From the NCBI GenBank assembly GCA_030530205.1, contig JAUMVK010000002.1:1-64000 (forward strand): a stretch of DNA of 64,000 bases, read 5' to 3'. The translations under genes were made by a program, and so were the position numbers. The notes beneath the pieces are model-generated. The model was not told the DNA's origin. It did no database searches and was given only the letters and a program-made list of their open reading frames with translations. Each line of letters opens with the position of its first letter. The stretch's first letter is position 1. This document shows, in pieces, positions 16,040-25,038 of this stretch. Origin of the DNA: RGIG3701 sp030530205 (GTDB taxonomy: Bacteria > Planctomycetota > Planctomycetia > Pirellulales > Thermoguttaceae).

Positions 16040-17875
16040 ATGACTCCGAATTTCCTTGATTATTCCGTTTGCATCGGATTCTTTGCATTGATGGCTCTCA
16101 TCGGCGTGGTTTCGTCGTTCCGGGCCGGCAAGAATTCCTCCGAGTTCTTTCTTTCCGGCCGTCAAATGCCGTGGTGGCTACTCGGTTTTTCACTCGTCGC
16201 GACGACTTTTGCGGCCGATACGCCAAACTTTGTGGCGAACGTTGTGCGTACGCAGGGTGTGGCGGGGAACTGGTGCTGGTGGGCTTTCCTCCTGACCGGT
16301 ATGGTGACTGTTTTCATTTATGCCAAACTGTGGCACCGGTTGGGCGTTCTGACCGATATTGAATTCTACGAAATACGTTACTCGGGCAAAAGTGCGGCCT
16401 TCGTACGTGGCTTCCGCACTCTCTACCTGGGGCTGATTTTTAACACGGTGGTGATGGCGAACGTGACGCTCGCGATGATCAAGATCCTTGGTGTTTCGCT
16501 TGGTTTTGCCCCGTGGGTCACGCTCGTGTCAGGCGGTGTGATCACGGTCATTTTCTCGGTAATGGGCGGTTTTACTGCCGTGATTTGGGCGGACTTCATC
16601 ATGTTCGTCGTCGCCATGGTCGGCGCCATCGCGTTGGCGGTCGTGGCCGTGAATCTTCCGGAGGTCGGAGGTCTTTCCGCGATGCTCGCCAATCCTGCGG
16701 TTTCGGGAAAAATCTCCATGCTTCCGGATTTGAGCCAGACTGATTTGGTGATCACCCTGCTTGTGATCCCGCTCGCGGTTCAGTGGTGGAGCACGTGGTA
16801 CCCGGGAGCCGAGCCGGGCGGTGGAAGCTACGTCGCTCAGCGTATGTTGGCGGCCAGGAACGAAAACCATGCTCTTGGCGCGACGCTTTTTTTTAACTTT
16901 TGCCACTACGCTGTTCGTCCGTTCCCGTGGATCCTCGTCGCGTTGGCATCGATTCTGGTTTTCCCGGATCTGGACTCGCTGAGGGCTGCTTTTCCGAACA
17001 TTCCTGCCCACCAGATGAAGGACGATTTGGCGTACCCGGCCATGTTCCAATTCCTTCCGCACGGTTTGTTCGGTCTGATGATCACTTCCCTTTTTGCCGC
17101 TTATATGTCCACAATCGCGACGCACCTGAACCTTGGTTCATCCTACATGGTGAACGACTTTTACCAGAGATTCATTCGACCGGATGCTTCAGAGCGCAGA
17201 AAGGTCTTTATGGCCCGTGTCTGGACCGTGATCCTGATGATTTTGGCCAGTGTACTTGCACTTTTCCTGGAAAGTGCGAAGGACTGCTTCGAAATTATTC
17301 TTTCAATTGGGGCCGGGACGGGGCTTCTGTTCCTCCTGCGCTGGTTCTGGTGGCGGCTCAACGCTTACAGCGAGATTGCAGCCATGGCGATTTCCTTCAT
17401 CGTGGCGATGGGGTTCCGCTTCCTGCCCAGAATGCTGGGAATTGTGGATTTTGACGCGAATCTTGAAGCCACGTTCGGGTTTGACGCCGCGAGTGTGAAA
17501 CTAGTTCTGGGCGTTGCGATCACAACGCTCGGCTGGATCCTTGTGACGTATCTGACCCCACCGGACGATGACGAGACGCTTTTCGCGTTTGTTCGTCGTA
17601 CCGGAGCGACCGGTCCTGGCTGGCGTCATGTGTATGAAAAGGCAAAGGCGCAGGGGATCGATCTTGTGTCAGAATCGACCGCGCCACTCAATATTCCGCT
17701 TGGTGTTCTTTGTTCGATCATCGGCTGCGCGGCCATTTTCAGTTCACTCTTCGCAGTAGGAAAATGGGTTTACCTGCAGTTCGTGCCCGCGGCAGTACTG
17801 ACGGGAATTTCCCTGGTGACCTGGCTCGTGCTATGGGCCTGTGCGAAGCGGCTTACGAAAACAGAATCCACCTGA
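16040..17875 (+). CDS. Sodium:solute symporter (SSS family)
   Basis: 611 residues with about 13 hydrophobic segments. The N-terminal block EFFLSGRQMPWWLLGFSLVA followed by ADTPN is the SSS-family signature near helix 1-2. Other typical blocks are GGFTAVIWADF and SLFAAYMSTIATHLNLGSSY. The protein would import a sugar or related solute with Na+ across the inner membrane. It lies just upstream of a DUF1080 protein and a di-heme protein on the same strand, a common planctomycete context for sugar uptake. There is no obvious ribosome site. Substrate cannot be told from sequence. Confidence 0.9.
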   Translation: MTPNFLDYSVCIGFFALMALIGVVSSFRAGKNSSEFFLSGRQMPWWLLGFSLVATTFAADTPNFVANVVRTQGVAGNWCWWAFLLTGMVTVFIYAKLWHRLGVLTDIEFYEIRYSGKSAAFVRGFRTLYLGLIFNTVVMANVTLAMIKILGVSLGFAPWVTLVSGGVITVIFSVMGGFTAVIWADFIMFVVAMVGAIALAVVAVNLPEVGGLSAMLANPAVSGKISMLPDLSQTDLVITLLVIPLAVQWWSTWYPGAEPGGGSYVAQRMLAARNENHALGATLFFNFCHYAVRPFPWILVALASILVFPDLDSLRAAFPNIPAHQMKDDLAYPAMFQFLPHGLFGLMITSLFAAYMSTIATHLNLGSSYMVNDFYQRFIRPDASERRKVFMARVWTVILMILASVLALFLESAKDCFEIILSIGAGTGLLFLLRWFWWRLNAYSEIAAMAISFIVAMGFRFLPRMLGIVDFDANLEATFGFDAASVKLVLGVAITTLGWILVTYLTPPDDDETLFAFVRRTGATGPGWRHVYEKAKAQGIDLVSESTAPLNIPLGVLCSIIGCAAIFSSLFAVGKWVYLQFVPAAVLTGISLVTWLVLWACAKRLTKTEST

Positions 17876-17880
17876 TCCTT

Positions 17881-17945
17881 GTGGGGACGACACAGGAAAC
17901 GTCGCCCCGCATTTTCTTTAAACAATGCTGAAAGCGTTGTCCCCG
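17881..17945. repeat. Intergenic palindromic pair (GGGGACGA family)
   Basis: GGGGACGAC and GTCGCCCC flank an ACAGGAAAC loop. A second hairpin, CAATGC-TGAAA-GCGTTG, is followed by TCCCC. The words match the arms of the element at 3535-3687. It lies six bases after the symporter stop and may serve as its 3' end. Confidence 0.6.
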
Positions 17946-17981
17946 TACTTTTTACTCCTTAACTTTATGAAAGGAAAACCT

Positions 17982-18638
17982 ATGAAAAAACTTTCTCTTT
18001 TTTCCCTCATTCTGCTTTTCTGCGCGTCGGTGCAGGCGGGCGAATGGAAACCGCTTTTCAATGACGATCTTTCTAACGCCCAGTTCGAGCCGGGTATCTG
18101 GTCCGTTGACGCGGACGGCGTGATCAGCGCGACGAAAGACTCCGCCCTCTGGTGTGTCGGCGATTACGAGAATTTCGAGCTGAAACTCGAGTTCAAGACC
18201 GATAACGGCACGAACTCCGGTGTGGTCGTGTACTGCTCCGACATCGAGAACTGGATACCCAACTCGGTCGAGATCCAGATCCAGGACGATTCGCAGAACA
18301 TCGCCAACGGCGACAAGCCGGTCTGGCAGAACTGCGGCGCGATCTATGGGCACCTGGCCCCGAGCAAGCTCCTGGTCAAAAAACCGGGCGAGTGGAACAC
18401 GATGTACATCGTCTGCAAAGGGCAGAACATTCAGGTGACGCTCAACGGCGAAAAAGTGGCCGACATGGATATGAGTCTCTGGAAGAGCGGCAAGATCAAC
18501 CCGGACGGCACGGAAATTCCGCCGTGGCTTCCGAAACCGTTCGCCGAAATGCAGACGAAAGGCTCCATCGGATTCCAGGGCAAGCACGGTCAGTCGTTCA
18601 TCTTCTTCCGCAACATCATGATCAAAGACGCGGAATGA
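17982..18638 (+). CDS. Secreted DUF1080 (3-keto-disaccharide hydrolase-type) protein
   Basis: 218 residues from the ATG at 17982, chosen over the upstream in-frame ATG because AAGGAAAA precedes it and it starts a clean signal peptide (MKKLSLFSLILLFCASVQAG). The mature part is a single LamG-like DUF1080 domain: EWKPLFNDD near the start, GVISATKDSALWCVGDYENF, TNSGVVVYC, VEIQIQDD, and GSIGFQGKHG at the end. Members of this family include 3-keto-disaccharide hydrolases and glucoside 3-dehydrogenase partners. That fits the Gfo/Idh/MocA proteins in this window, but the substrate is inference. It acts outside the cytoplasm. Confidence 0.9.
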   Translation: MKKLSLFSLILLFCASVQAGEWKPLFNDDLSNAQFEPGIWSVDADGVISATKDSALWCVGDYENFELKLEFKTDNGTNSGVVVYCSDIENWIPNSVEIQIQDDSQNIANGDKPVWQNCGAIYGHLAPSKLLVKKPGEWNTMYIVCKGQNIQVTLNGEKVADMDMSLWKSGKINPDGTEIPPWLPKPFAEMQTKGSIGFQGKHGQSFIFFRNIMIKDAE

Positions 18639-18654
18639 TTTGCGAAGCGAATCA

Positions 18655-18811
18655 AGTGAGGAGTTAGGTGTTAGGAGTGAGGAGTTTGGAGAAAGAGTTT
18701 GACCTCTGATTCCCGGCGTTTTCGTTCTTAACTCCTGACTCCTAACTCCTCACTCCTCGCCCTTCATTCTTTACTACGAATTCTCAACTCCTAACTCCTA
18801 ACTCCTCACTC
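18655..18811. repeat. Intergenic inverted repeat (GGAGTTAGG words)
   Basis: The left arm has GAGGAGTTAGG, TGTTAGGAGTGAGGAG words. The right arm at about 18727-18760 has AACTCCTGACTCC and TAACTCCTCACTCCTC. A further partial right arm at 18783-18811 (CAACTCCTAACTCC, AACTCCTCACTC) runs directly into the ATG of the next gene. The loop has AGAAAGAGTTTGACC, resembling the core of other elements. Confidence 0.72.
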
Positions 18812-21232
18812 ATGTACAGTGCCCGCCTTTTTTTCCCGCTCGTTTTGCTGATTTCCCTCCCGGTTTTGGCTGAGTATGAATCTGAACCGACCGCGCCGTT
18901 TACCGCACCCGTAGCGCACCGTCCGCTTCTGATGGAGGGGAACGTTCCGTTTCCGGCTCCGGAAGAGTTCAATCCTGCGTCGGCACGGAAACTCGTGGAA
19001 AAATACGGCGTGGAGAAACTGGTCTTCATCCGCCGCGCAACGTTCCAGTCGTCGCACTACTACACCGATTTCATCGACGGAAGCCGCTTTTTCGGGACGG
19101 ACCTCTGTATCCTGGACCTGAAGACCGGGACCGTCACGGGCCTTCTGCCCGACTCGATGAAGGGCGGGATCGTGAACCGGTACGACCTCTCGTTCGACGC
19201 GAAGAAAATCGTGTTCGACTGGAAACCGAATAATCGCAGCGGGTTCCACCTCTGGGAGATCGGCATCGATGGAAGGGGCCTGCGTCAGCTCACGTTCCCG
19301 CCCGCGGATGAGGCGCAGACGGTCGAGCGTTTCCGCATTTACACGAATCCGACGCACTGGCTCCGCGACCCGGAAATGTACCCGCTCAAGTTCGGCGTGT
19401 ACCAGCGTTGGACGGACGATCTGCACCCGTCGTACCTCCCGGACGGCGCGATCGTGTTCGTTTCGACCCGGTGCCATCACGGGATTTTATGCGATGGGGC
19501 TGATGTGCTCTCCGCGACGGTTTTGTATCGGCTCGACCCGGAGAGCGGCAGGATGGAAAAACTCACGAATTCTTCGGTTTCAGAGGCGAATCCGACGGTC
19601 GCGGAGGACGGCCGGATCATCTACACGCGCTGGGAGTACGTCGATAAAGGCGGGTCGTGCGTGAAGTGCATCTGGTCGATGAAGCAGGATGGGACCGGAT
19701 CCGCGGAGGTTTTCGGGAACGACATCGCATCGCCGCCGTCGATCGTTCACGGCCGGCCTGTTCCTGGAAACCCGCATTTGTACGTCGCGACCGGCGCGCC
19801 GCACTGCCCTCAGACCGGAGTCGGGACGATTTTGAGGATCGACACGCGGAAGAATATCCGGTCGGCCGAGGCGATGGAGATCCTGACGCCTGAGACCGAG
19901 TGCGTCGAGGAGGGGAATTACGTCCACCCCAAGGCCGCGAGCGAAATTACACGGCCGGAGAAACGCGGCCCGTGCTTTTGCGACCCGTTCCCGCTCGACG
20001 AGGACCACCTCATCATGACCGCCATGCTGGACGACCGCGCGTTTTTCTATCGGCCCGACGGCTACGGCATTTACTTCTTCAACGGCCCGGGCGACTATGA
20101 ACTCGTGTACCGCAGCGCGGGCACGGGGAGCTGGATGGCGCAGCCGCTTCGGCCCCGCGCGGTCCCGCCGGTGAACGTTTCGGTCCGGAATGAAGAAATT
20201 GCGCAAAAGACGTTTCACGGCCAGCCGCTTGCGCTGTGCGTCGTGACAGACGTTTACCAGGGGATGGAAAACGTGCGGCGCGGCGAGGTCAAGTACATCA
20301 GGATCAACGAGCAGGTCCCCCGTCCGTGGAACGCCCGCCGAATGTGGGGCGAAGATTTTCGGAACCACCCAGGCGTGGACGATTACGACCAGCAACACGC
20401 GACCGTTTCCGCGAATCACCTCGGGCTGAAAGTCCAATGGGGGATCGTCCCGGTGGAGGAAGACGGCTCGGCGTGCTTCTACGTGCCGGCGGACCGGAAT
20501 ATTTTCTTCCAGACGCTCAATGAGGATTTTCAGGAGCTTCAGCGGGAACGCACGTACGTGAACTACCGCCCCGGCGAGACCCGCGCGTGTATCGGCTGCC
20601 ACGAAACCCCGAACGACGCGGTCCGGCCAGGGAATCCGAAGGCACTGACGCGTGAGCCGTCAATGCCCGGCCCTCAGCCTGGAGAAAAGGATGGGGCGCG
20701 CCTGATCGATTTTACTCAAGACGTTCAGCCGATCCTCGACGCGAAATGCGTGCGGTGCCACAACGAGAACCACAAGATGGACTTGCGAGGCATTCCGACA
20801 CCTTTTTTCACGCGGTCTTACGAGAATCTGCTCGGTTTCCGGGCCTCGCACGACAATTCGTACCCGGTGACGGCGCGCCCGGCGGAGAAATCACTCGTCG
20901 GGATCGTGATCCGGGAGATCCGCCCGAAAGTCGGAAATGCCGAGTACCTGCCGGCCAAAACGCTCGGCTCGACGACCGCGCCACTGGTCCAACACCTGAA
21001 AAAAGGGCACAATAATATAGAGCTCACGCGGGAAGAATGGATTCGTCTCACGACGTGGATCGACTCCAACTGTCAGTTTTACGGGACGTACTGGGGTTCG
21101 AAGAACTGGCAATTCAGGGATCTTCCGAATTATCGCCCATTGGTAACGTTTGAGGAAGCGATTGGTACGGAAGTTCCACCTTCTTTGAGGGATTCAGCCG
21201 CTTCATCAGAATCGTCGCAACGTCCACAATAG
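18812..21232 (+). CDS. Secreted di-heme protein with hydrazine-synthase-alpha-like region
   Basis: 806 residues. The signal peptide is MYSARLFFPLVLLISLPVLA. The central part resembles a TolB/WD40-type propeller (DLSFDAKKIVFDWK, HPSYLPDGAIVFVSTRC). Two c-type heme motifs follow: CIGCH at about 593-597 and CVRCH at about 646-650, the latter in an FTQDVQPILDAKCVRCHNEN context common in planctomycete cytochromes. This arrangement matches proteins carrying the hydrazine synthase alpha middle domain. True anammox enzymes need partner subunits not seen here, so the role is probably another periplasmic redox reaction. The start abuts a repeat and has no ribosome site. The 3' end overlaps the convergent gene by 119 bases. 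Confidence 0.8.
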   Translation: MYSARLFFPLVLLISLPVLAEYESEPTAPFTAPVAHRPLLMEGNVPFPAPEEFNPASARKLVEKYGVEKLVFIRRATFQSSHYYTDFIDGSRFFGTDLCILDLKTGTVTGLLPDSMKGGIVNRYDLSFDAKKIVFDWKPNNRSGFHLWEIGIDGRGLRQLTFPPADEAQTVERFRIYTNPTHWLRDPEMYPLKFGVYQRWTDDLHPSYLPDGAIVFVSTRCHHGILCDGADVLSATVLYRLDPESGRMEKLTNSSVSEANPTVAEDGRIIYTRWEYVDKGGSCVKCIWSMKQDGTGSAEVFGNDIASPPSIVHGRPVPGNPHLYVATGAPHCPQTGVGTILRIDTRKNIRSAEAMEILTPETECVEEGNYVHPKAASEITRPEKRGPCFCDPFPLDEDHLIMTAMLDDRAFFYRPDGYGIYFFNGPGDYELVYRSAGTGSWMAQPLRPRAVPPVNVSVRNEEIAQKTFHGQPLALCVVTDVYQGMENVRRGEVKYIRINEQVPRPWNARRMWGEDFRNHPGVDDYDQQHATVSANHLGLKVQWGIVPVEEDGSACFYVPADRNIFFQTLNEDFQELQRERTYVNYRPGETRACIGCHETPNDAVRPGNPKALTREPSMPGPQPGEKDGARLIDFTQDVQPILDAKCVRCHNENHKMDLRGIPTPFFTRSYENLLGFRASHDNSYPVTARPAEKSLVGIVIREIRPKVGNAEYLPAKTLGSTTAPLVQHLKKGHNNIELTREEWIRLTTWIDSNCQFYGTYWGSKNWQFRDLPNYRPLVTFEEAIGTEVPPSLRDSAASSESSQRPQ

Positions 21233-23165
21233 CTTCCGGGCTTTTTGTGATTTCGCGGTGCAGGGACGTAACGTAGCTCGTTTCCGCGACTTGCCAAGGT
21301 TGGGTCGCGCTTTCGATGGAAACTACACCATCGGAGCTGGCTCTTTCTTTACTGGTGAGTTTGGCGATGATATTTCGGTATTGGACCCAGGCGGCGGGTT
21401 CACATTGAGCCAGCCCGTCCCAGAAAATCGTTCCTTTCTGAAGAGAATCGATTGCCGTTTCATATTTCAGGAGTTCATCGTTCTGAATGAATTTTTTGTT
21501 TTGTTTTCGGAATTTCTTGAGGTTAGTTTCGACGATCGAGGCTTTGTGACCAAGCATTCCCGTAAGGTTACGAATTGCCGAATTCGCGAAACCACTACCG
21601 CGGAACGGAGTCCCAAGAGTGATGACGCACGCGATGGATGGATTTGGCTTGAGGTGGAACCAGCGCGCCACTTCCTGATTGGATTCGGGATCACCAGGAA
21701 GGTCTTCCACAGGCGTGGATGTGATCAGGTTCCATAGAACTTCATGGGAATCAAGGGTTTGCATTGAGGCGATGAGCCCACCCATACTATGCCCAATGAG
21801 TACGATCTGGTCCAGATTGGCATTTTCACGGTTCGGATCCAGTTCTTTTCGTAATTGTTCCAGATCGTCCCGGAACTGAACTGAGGAAACCCAGAACGGT
21901 TGACCATTCGGGTAGAAGTAGAACCAGAACTGGTATTTCTCCCGAATTTCAGGTAAATTGGTCAACGTGTTATACATTTCCATCCAGGACATAGCCGAGG
22001 ACCAGAGACCGTGGATCATGACGACCGGTATTTTTTGGGAATCATACGCTTGAGGCATATAAAACCCTTTAAGTTTTCGGTTTCCGTCCCGAGTTTCTTT
22101 CATGAGGGAATCAGGATTGAGGAGTCCAAGTGTCGCTCCGTCAAGGGCATCGGTTTTGACTGTTAACTCGAAACCATAAGCAAGAGGCGTTGTGTGGTCA
22201 ACTTCAAGAGGAATGGAAACATTTCCAACCTTGGCCGTCAAGCACTCTAATGTGTCGATTAATTCCACTTTTGGAACTTCATTTTCAAAGTACAAAAAAG
22301 CGGTCATGGGGACACAGTGCTCGGGAAGACAGTAGTGAAAACGAATATCCCGTTTATACACTTCACGGCATTTCGCGATGAGAGGAACGCCAAGCCCGTA
22401 ACGAAGAAAGCGGTTTTTCAATCCCGTCACCTCAAAATCAGATGAGAAACGGAACCAGTCGAAATCCTCGATTTTCCATTCCTGGCTGCGCATGCTGACC
22501 TGCACATCACGCGGCTGATCGGGCAAATCGATCTGAATTCCTCCGGACGTGATGAAGTTTTTATTTTCACTTCCGCATCCTGCCAGACGTAAAAGCCTTT
22601 TCGTGCTTTCGTTGTAGATCAGGCAGACGTTTTGGAAAATGGGCGAGTAAGGATTTCTTTTGGCTTCGATACGTGGGTCAAAAAGAAAAATGTACGCGTA
22701 TTTTGCGGCACGCAAATACCATTCAGCCATTTTGAGGCAGGATGGATCGGAAACAAATCGATTCTCTTCCTGTCGTTTCCCTTCCTTGAAAGAGACTTCC
22801 GCCATGATACTCGCTACTTCTGGTATCTGCGCCCGGTTATACGATTCTTCTAGCTGAAGAAGAACTTTCTTGGGGTCCTGGCTGACCATACGTTCCAGAT
22901 TCATCGTGCGGAGACCAAGACGGGTAGGTTCGCTGTACTCGATTGAGTCTGGCATTATCGTGTAGTACGTTTTTCGTGCGAATGTCCAGCTTCGGGATGG
23001 GAGTTTAGGTCTGGTCAGACGTGTCGTTGAGCAGCCATTAAGAAAAATAAGCGCAAGAACAAGAAACAGAAACATCACCCGGAACGATGCGCACGACATT
23101 CCAGGAGCAGAGTTTTTCTCTCTGCCGGTCGATAAATCGGGCTGGATGATGTGGTGATGTTTCAT
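21114..23165 (-). CDS. Alpha/beta-hydrolase lipoprotein
   Basis: 683 residues from the ATG at 23165; a TTG nine bases earlier and an ATG at 23099 are alternatives, the last giving a more usual lipoprotein signal. The lipobox LNGC follows the hydrophobic run FLFLVLALIF. The hydrolase domain starts near residue 385 with VVMIHGLWSSAMSW and has the nucleophile elbow GHSMGG near 455, then GTPFRGSGFAN. These are typical of PGAP1/lipase-like serine hydrolases. The N-terminal ~370 residues look helical, then beta-rich, and are unrecognised. It is predicted to be lipid-anchored. Its 3' end overlaps the convergent di-heme gene by 119 bases. Confidence 0.82.
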   Translation of the reverse strand: MKHHHIIQPDLSTGREKNSAPGMSCASFRVMFLFLVLALIFLNGCSTTRLTRPKLPSRSWTFARKTYYTIMPDSIEYSEPTRLGLRTMNLERMVSQDPKKVLLQLEESYNRAQIPEVASIMAEVSFKEGKRQEENRFVSDPSCLKMAEWYLRAAKYAYIFLFDPRIEAKRNPYSPIFQNVCLIYNESTKRLLRLAGCGSENKNFITSGGIQIDLPDQPRDVQVSMRSQEWKIEDFDWFRFSSDFEVTGLKNRFLRYGLGVPLIAKCREVYKRDIRFHYCLPEHCVPMTAFLYFENEVPKVELIDTLECLTAKVGNVSIPLEVDHTTPLAYGFELTVKTDALDGATLGLLNPDSLMKETRDGNRKLKGFYMPQAYDSQKIPVVMIHGLWSSAMSWMEMYNTLTNLPEIREKYQFWFYFYPNGQPFWVSSVQFRDDLEQLRKELDPNRENANLDQIVLIGHSMGGLIASMQTLDSHEVLWNLITSTPVEDLPGDPESNQEVARWFHLKPNPSIACVITLGTPFRGSGFANSAIRNLTGMLGHKASIVETNLKKFRKQNKKFIQNDELLKYETAIDSLQKGTIFWDGLAQCEPAAWVQYRNIIAKLTSKERASSDGVVSIESATQPWQVAETSYVTSLHREITKSPEAIVDVATILMKRLNPSKKVELPYQSLPQTLPMGDNSEDP

Positions 23166-23247
23166 CGAAAACAAGCTGGTTAAGGACTATAGACCAATAC
23201 AGAATTTTAGCAAAATATCAGATTTTTCGCAAGAGCATTTTTTAGTG

Positions 23248-23283
23248 AAAAGCGGGTCCTGTTTTGATCAGAAATGGACCCGC
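23248..23283 (-). terminator. Terminator of the BMC-T operon
   Basis: GCGGGTCC (23252-23259) pairs with GGACCCGC (23276-23283). On the minus strand TTTTCACT follows. It lies 10 bases past the NPCBM gene stop and ends the five-gene run that starts at 28448. Confidence 0.78.
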
Positions 23284-23293
23284 GTTCCGGTAT

Positions 23294-24532
23294 TTACTTT
23301 TCAAGCATGGCATCGCCAAAGCCAACATAATCGCCGAAGTTTCCGTTTTCCCCGAAATCGACCAGGATCGTGAGCCGGCGAGCGCCGGAAAGGTTCAGAT
23401 TCAGTGTTTTCGGTGCGTCTTTACCTGTGAGTACTTCCTTGAAAAGAACTTTTTCATCCGCCAGGATCGTAACCTCAGAGGAACCTCCCGGTCGGACAGA
23501 ATCGTCAATTCCTGCTGTTGCGTGGAACGTCTGGAATGGTCCCGGAAGCCGATAGACGACTTGTGTTCTTGAGCAAAGTTCAATGCCTGCGGAGTATTCT
23601 TTCCCGCCAAGCCGGATTTTCCCGCCGCCAAAAGCGCGGTCCATTTGCGGGGCGGTGAATTTCGAAAGGGATTCAGGGGTGTTTTCCATTCCAAAAAACG
23701 GTGTTACGGTGACGCTTTCAGCCTTCAGAGTAGCCAAAGAAACGGCACGCCCTGTAGTCAAATCCAACCCGGCAAGAGCTGAAACGGGAAGTGTCAGTTT
23801 AGGGCCGGAGGTAAGAGTGATCTGAACGTTTTCTTCCACAGGAACCAGCGCCGAAACGGCGAGTGAACTGCCTGCGGTATCGGCCAGGAGGCCAAGGAGC
23901 GGGTTTTCTGCGTGAGTTTTTTCGGCATCACCGGAGGTTTCCTCTTTTGGAAAAGCTGCCGCGAAACGGACCGCAAAGATGTGCTTCCGCTTTACGTTCA
24001 GAACGTCCCCATCCTGTTCAAAACGGACGGCCTTTTCTGTGATTTCCAGAATTTTCCCAAAGTAGTGACTGAGTTTCCCGTCCCGCAAAATGACGAGTTG
24101 GTCGTCCGTCAGTTCCATCGACTGGATCTCATTCCAATCTGAATCCAAATCGACGTTCTGTCCTGGTTCATACTTCTGAAAAAGAATCATTTGAACCATC
24201 CCGGCTTCTAAAGGTTCCACGCTTCCCCCGGAGGCTGGCTGGATCTGAAACTGGTTTTGACTGAATGTGAGAGACTCTGTTTGAAGCGTGGATTCAGAAA
24301 GAATGACGGCCAGCGAAGATTCAACCGATGATGGTTCTTTCTGGAAAAGGATCGCCTTTAACTCAGCCAAAGGAACGATTTTCGCGTCGAGCAGGGCGTT
24401 TTTCTCTTCAAATCCTTCGAGGTGTGAAGAATATTCCTCACCTTCAAGCGGCCGTACCGTCACGGGGATCGCGGCGTGCAGAGACGTCAGGACTAAAAGC
24501 GAAAAGAGGAATGAAAACAGTTTGCAGGTCAT
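23294..24532 (-). CDS. Secreted NPCBM-domain protein
   Basis: 412 residues from the ATG at 24532, which begins a clear signal peptide (MTCKLFSFLFSLLVLTSLHA); an upstream TTG start would precede it with charged residues. The C-terminal ~105 residues match the NPCBM carbohydrate-binding module: FGGGKIRLGGKEYSAGI, a FHATAGIDD block, VTILADEKVLFKEVLTG and ILVDFGENG. The first ~300 residues include stretches such as LAELKAIL and LRDGKLSHYFGKI that do not match a family I know. Likely an exported protein that binds carbohydrate. It is the last gene of the BMC-T run, 16 bases after the acetyltransferase gene. Confidence 0.8.
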   Translation of the reverse strand: MTCKLFSFLFSLLVLTSLHAAIPVTVRPLEGEEYSSHLEGFEEKNALLDAKIVPLAELKAILFQKEPSSVESSLAVILSESTLQTESLTFSQNQFQIQPASGGSVEPLEAGMVQMILFQKYEPGQNVDLDSDWNEIQSMELTDDQLVILRDGKLSHYFGKILEITEKAVRFEQDGDVLNVKRKHIFAVRFAAAFPKEETSGDAEKTHAENPLLGLLADTAGSSLAVSALVPVEENVQITLTSGPKLTLPVSALAGLDLTTGRAVSLATLKAESVTVTPFFGMENTPESLSKFTAPQMDRAFGGGKIRLGGKEYSAGIELCSRTQVVYRLPGPFQTFHATAGIDDSVRPGGSSEVTILADEKVLFKEVLTGKDAPKTLNLNLSGARRLTILVDFGENGNFGDYVGFGDAMLEK

Positions 24533-24548
24533 TTTAGGATTGATTTTT

Positions 24549-24998
24549 CTACTTTTCAAAAAACACAAAGGACAAATTTTCCGTTTCTTTTTCTATCCGG
24601 GTTTTGTGGAATCCTGCGCGTTCGTAAAGACGCACATTCCCCAAATTGTCGGCCCGGGTAAAAAGTTTGCAGTGTTGGTGAGGAACCGTTTTTTCCAGCT
24701 CGTTCAGAAGCCTCGCTCCTATGCCCTGACGTCGAAAGGCCGGGTGAACCACGAGTTTCGCGACGAAAAGCGTCCCATCCTCTACATGGCCCCGTATGGA
24801 ACCGATGATTTGACTGTTTTTTTCGTCGCAGGCTTTCAAAACCGGACCGTTTTGGAATTCCTGCTGAATTTCTTCCAGAGTTTCAGTCAGCGGCTGGATC
24901 GTCCAGTCGTGCAGAATTTCCGCTTCCGATTGGAACGCCAGACGTTGAAGCGCCAGAATCTCCGGCAGGTCGGAAAAGAGAGCAGGGGAAATGTTCAT
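24549..24998 (-). CDS. GNAT-family N-acetyltransferase
   Basis: 149 residues from the ATG at 24998. It opens ISPALFSDLPEILALQRLAF, as GNAT proteins commonly do, while an earlier in-frame start would overlap nadK. The acetyl-CoA motif A is VHPAFRRQGIGARLL, followed by NLGNVRLYERAGF. A single-domain cytoplasmic acetyltransferase of unknown substrate, 40 bases after nadK and 16 before the NPCBM gene. Confidence 0.85.
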   Translation of the reverse strand: MNISPALFSDLPEILALQRLAFQSEAEILHDWTIQPLTETLEEIQQEFQNGPVLKACDEKNSQIIGSIRGHVEDGTLFVAKLVVHPAFRRQGIGARLLNELEKTVPHQHCKLFTRADNLGNVRLYERAGFHKTRIEKETENLSFVFFEK

Positions 24999-25038
24999 GA
25001 CATGATTCTGATCACGAAAAAGTAAGCTTTCTCTTGAT

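Noticed and set aside
23166..23174. TTG start for the lipoprotein hydrolase
   Set aside because: Adds only three residues before an ATG and has no ribosome site.
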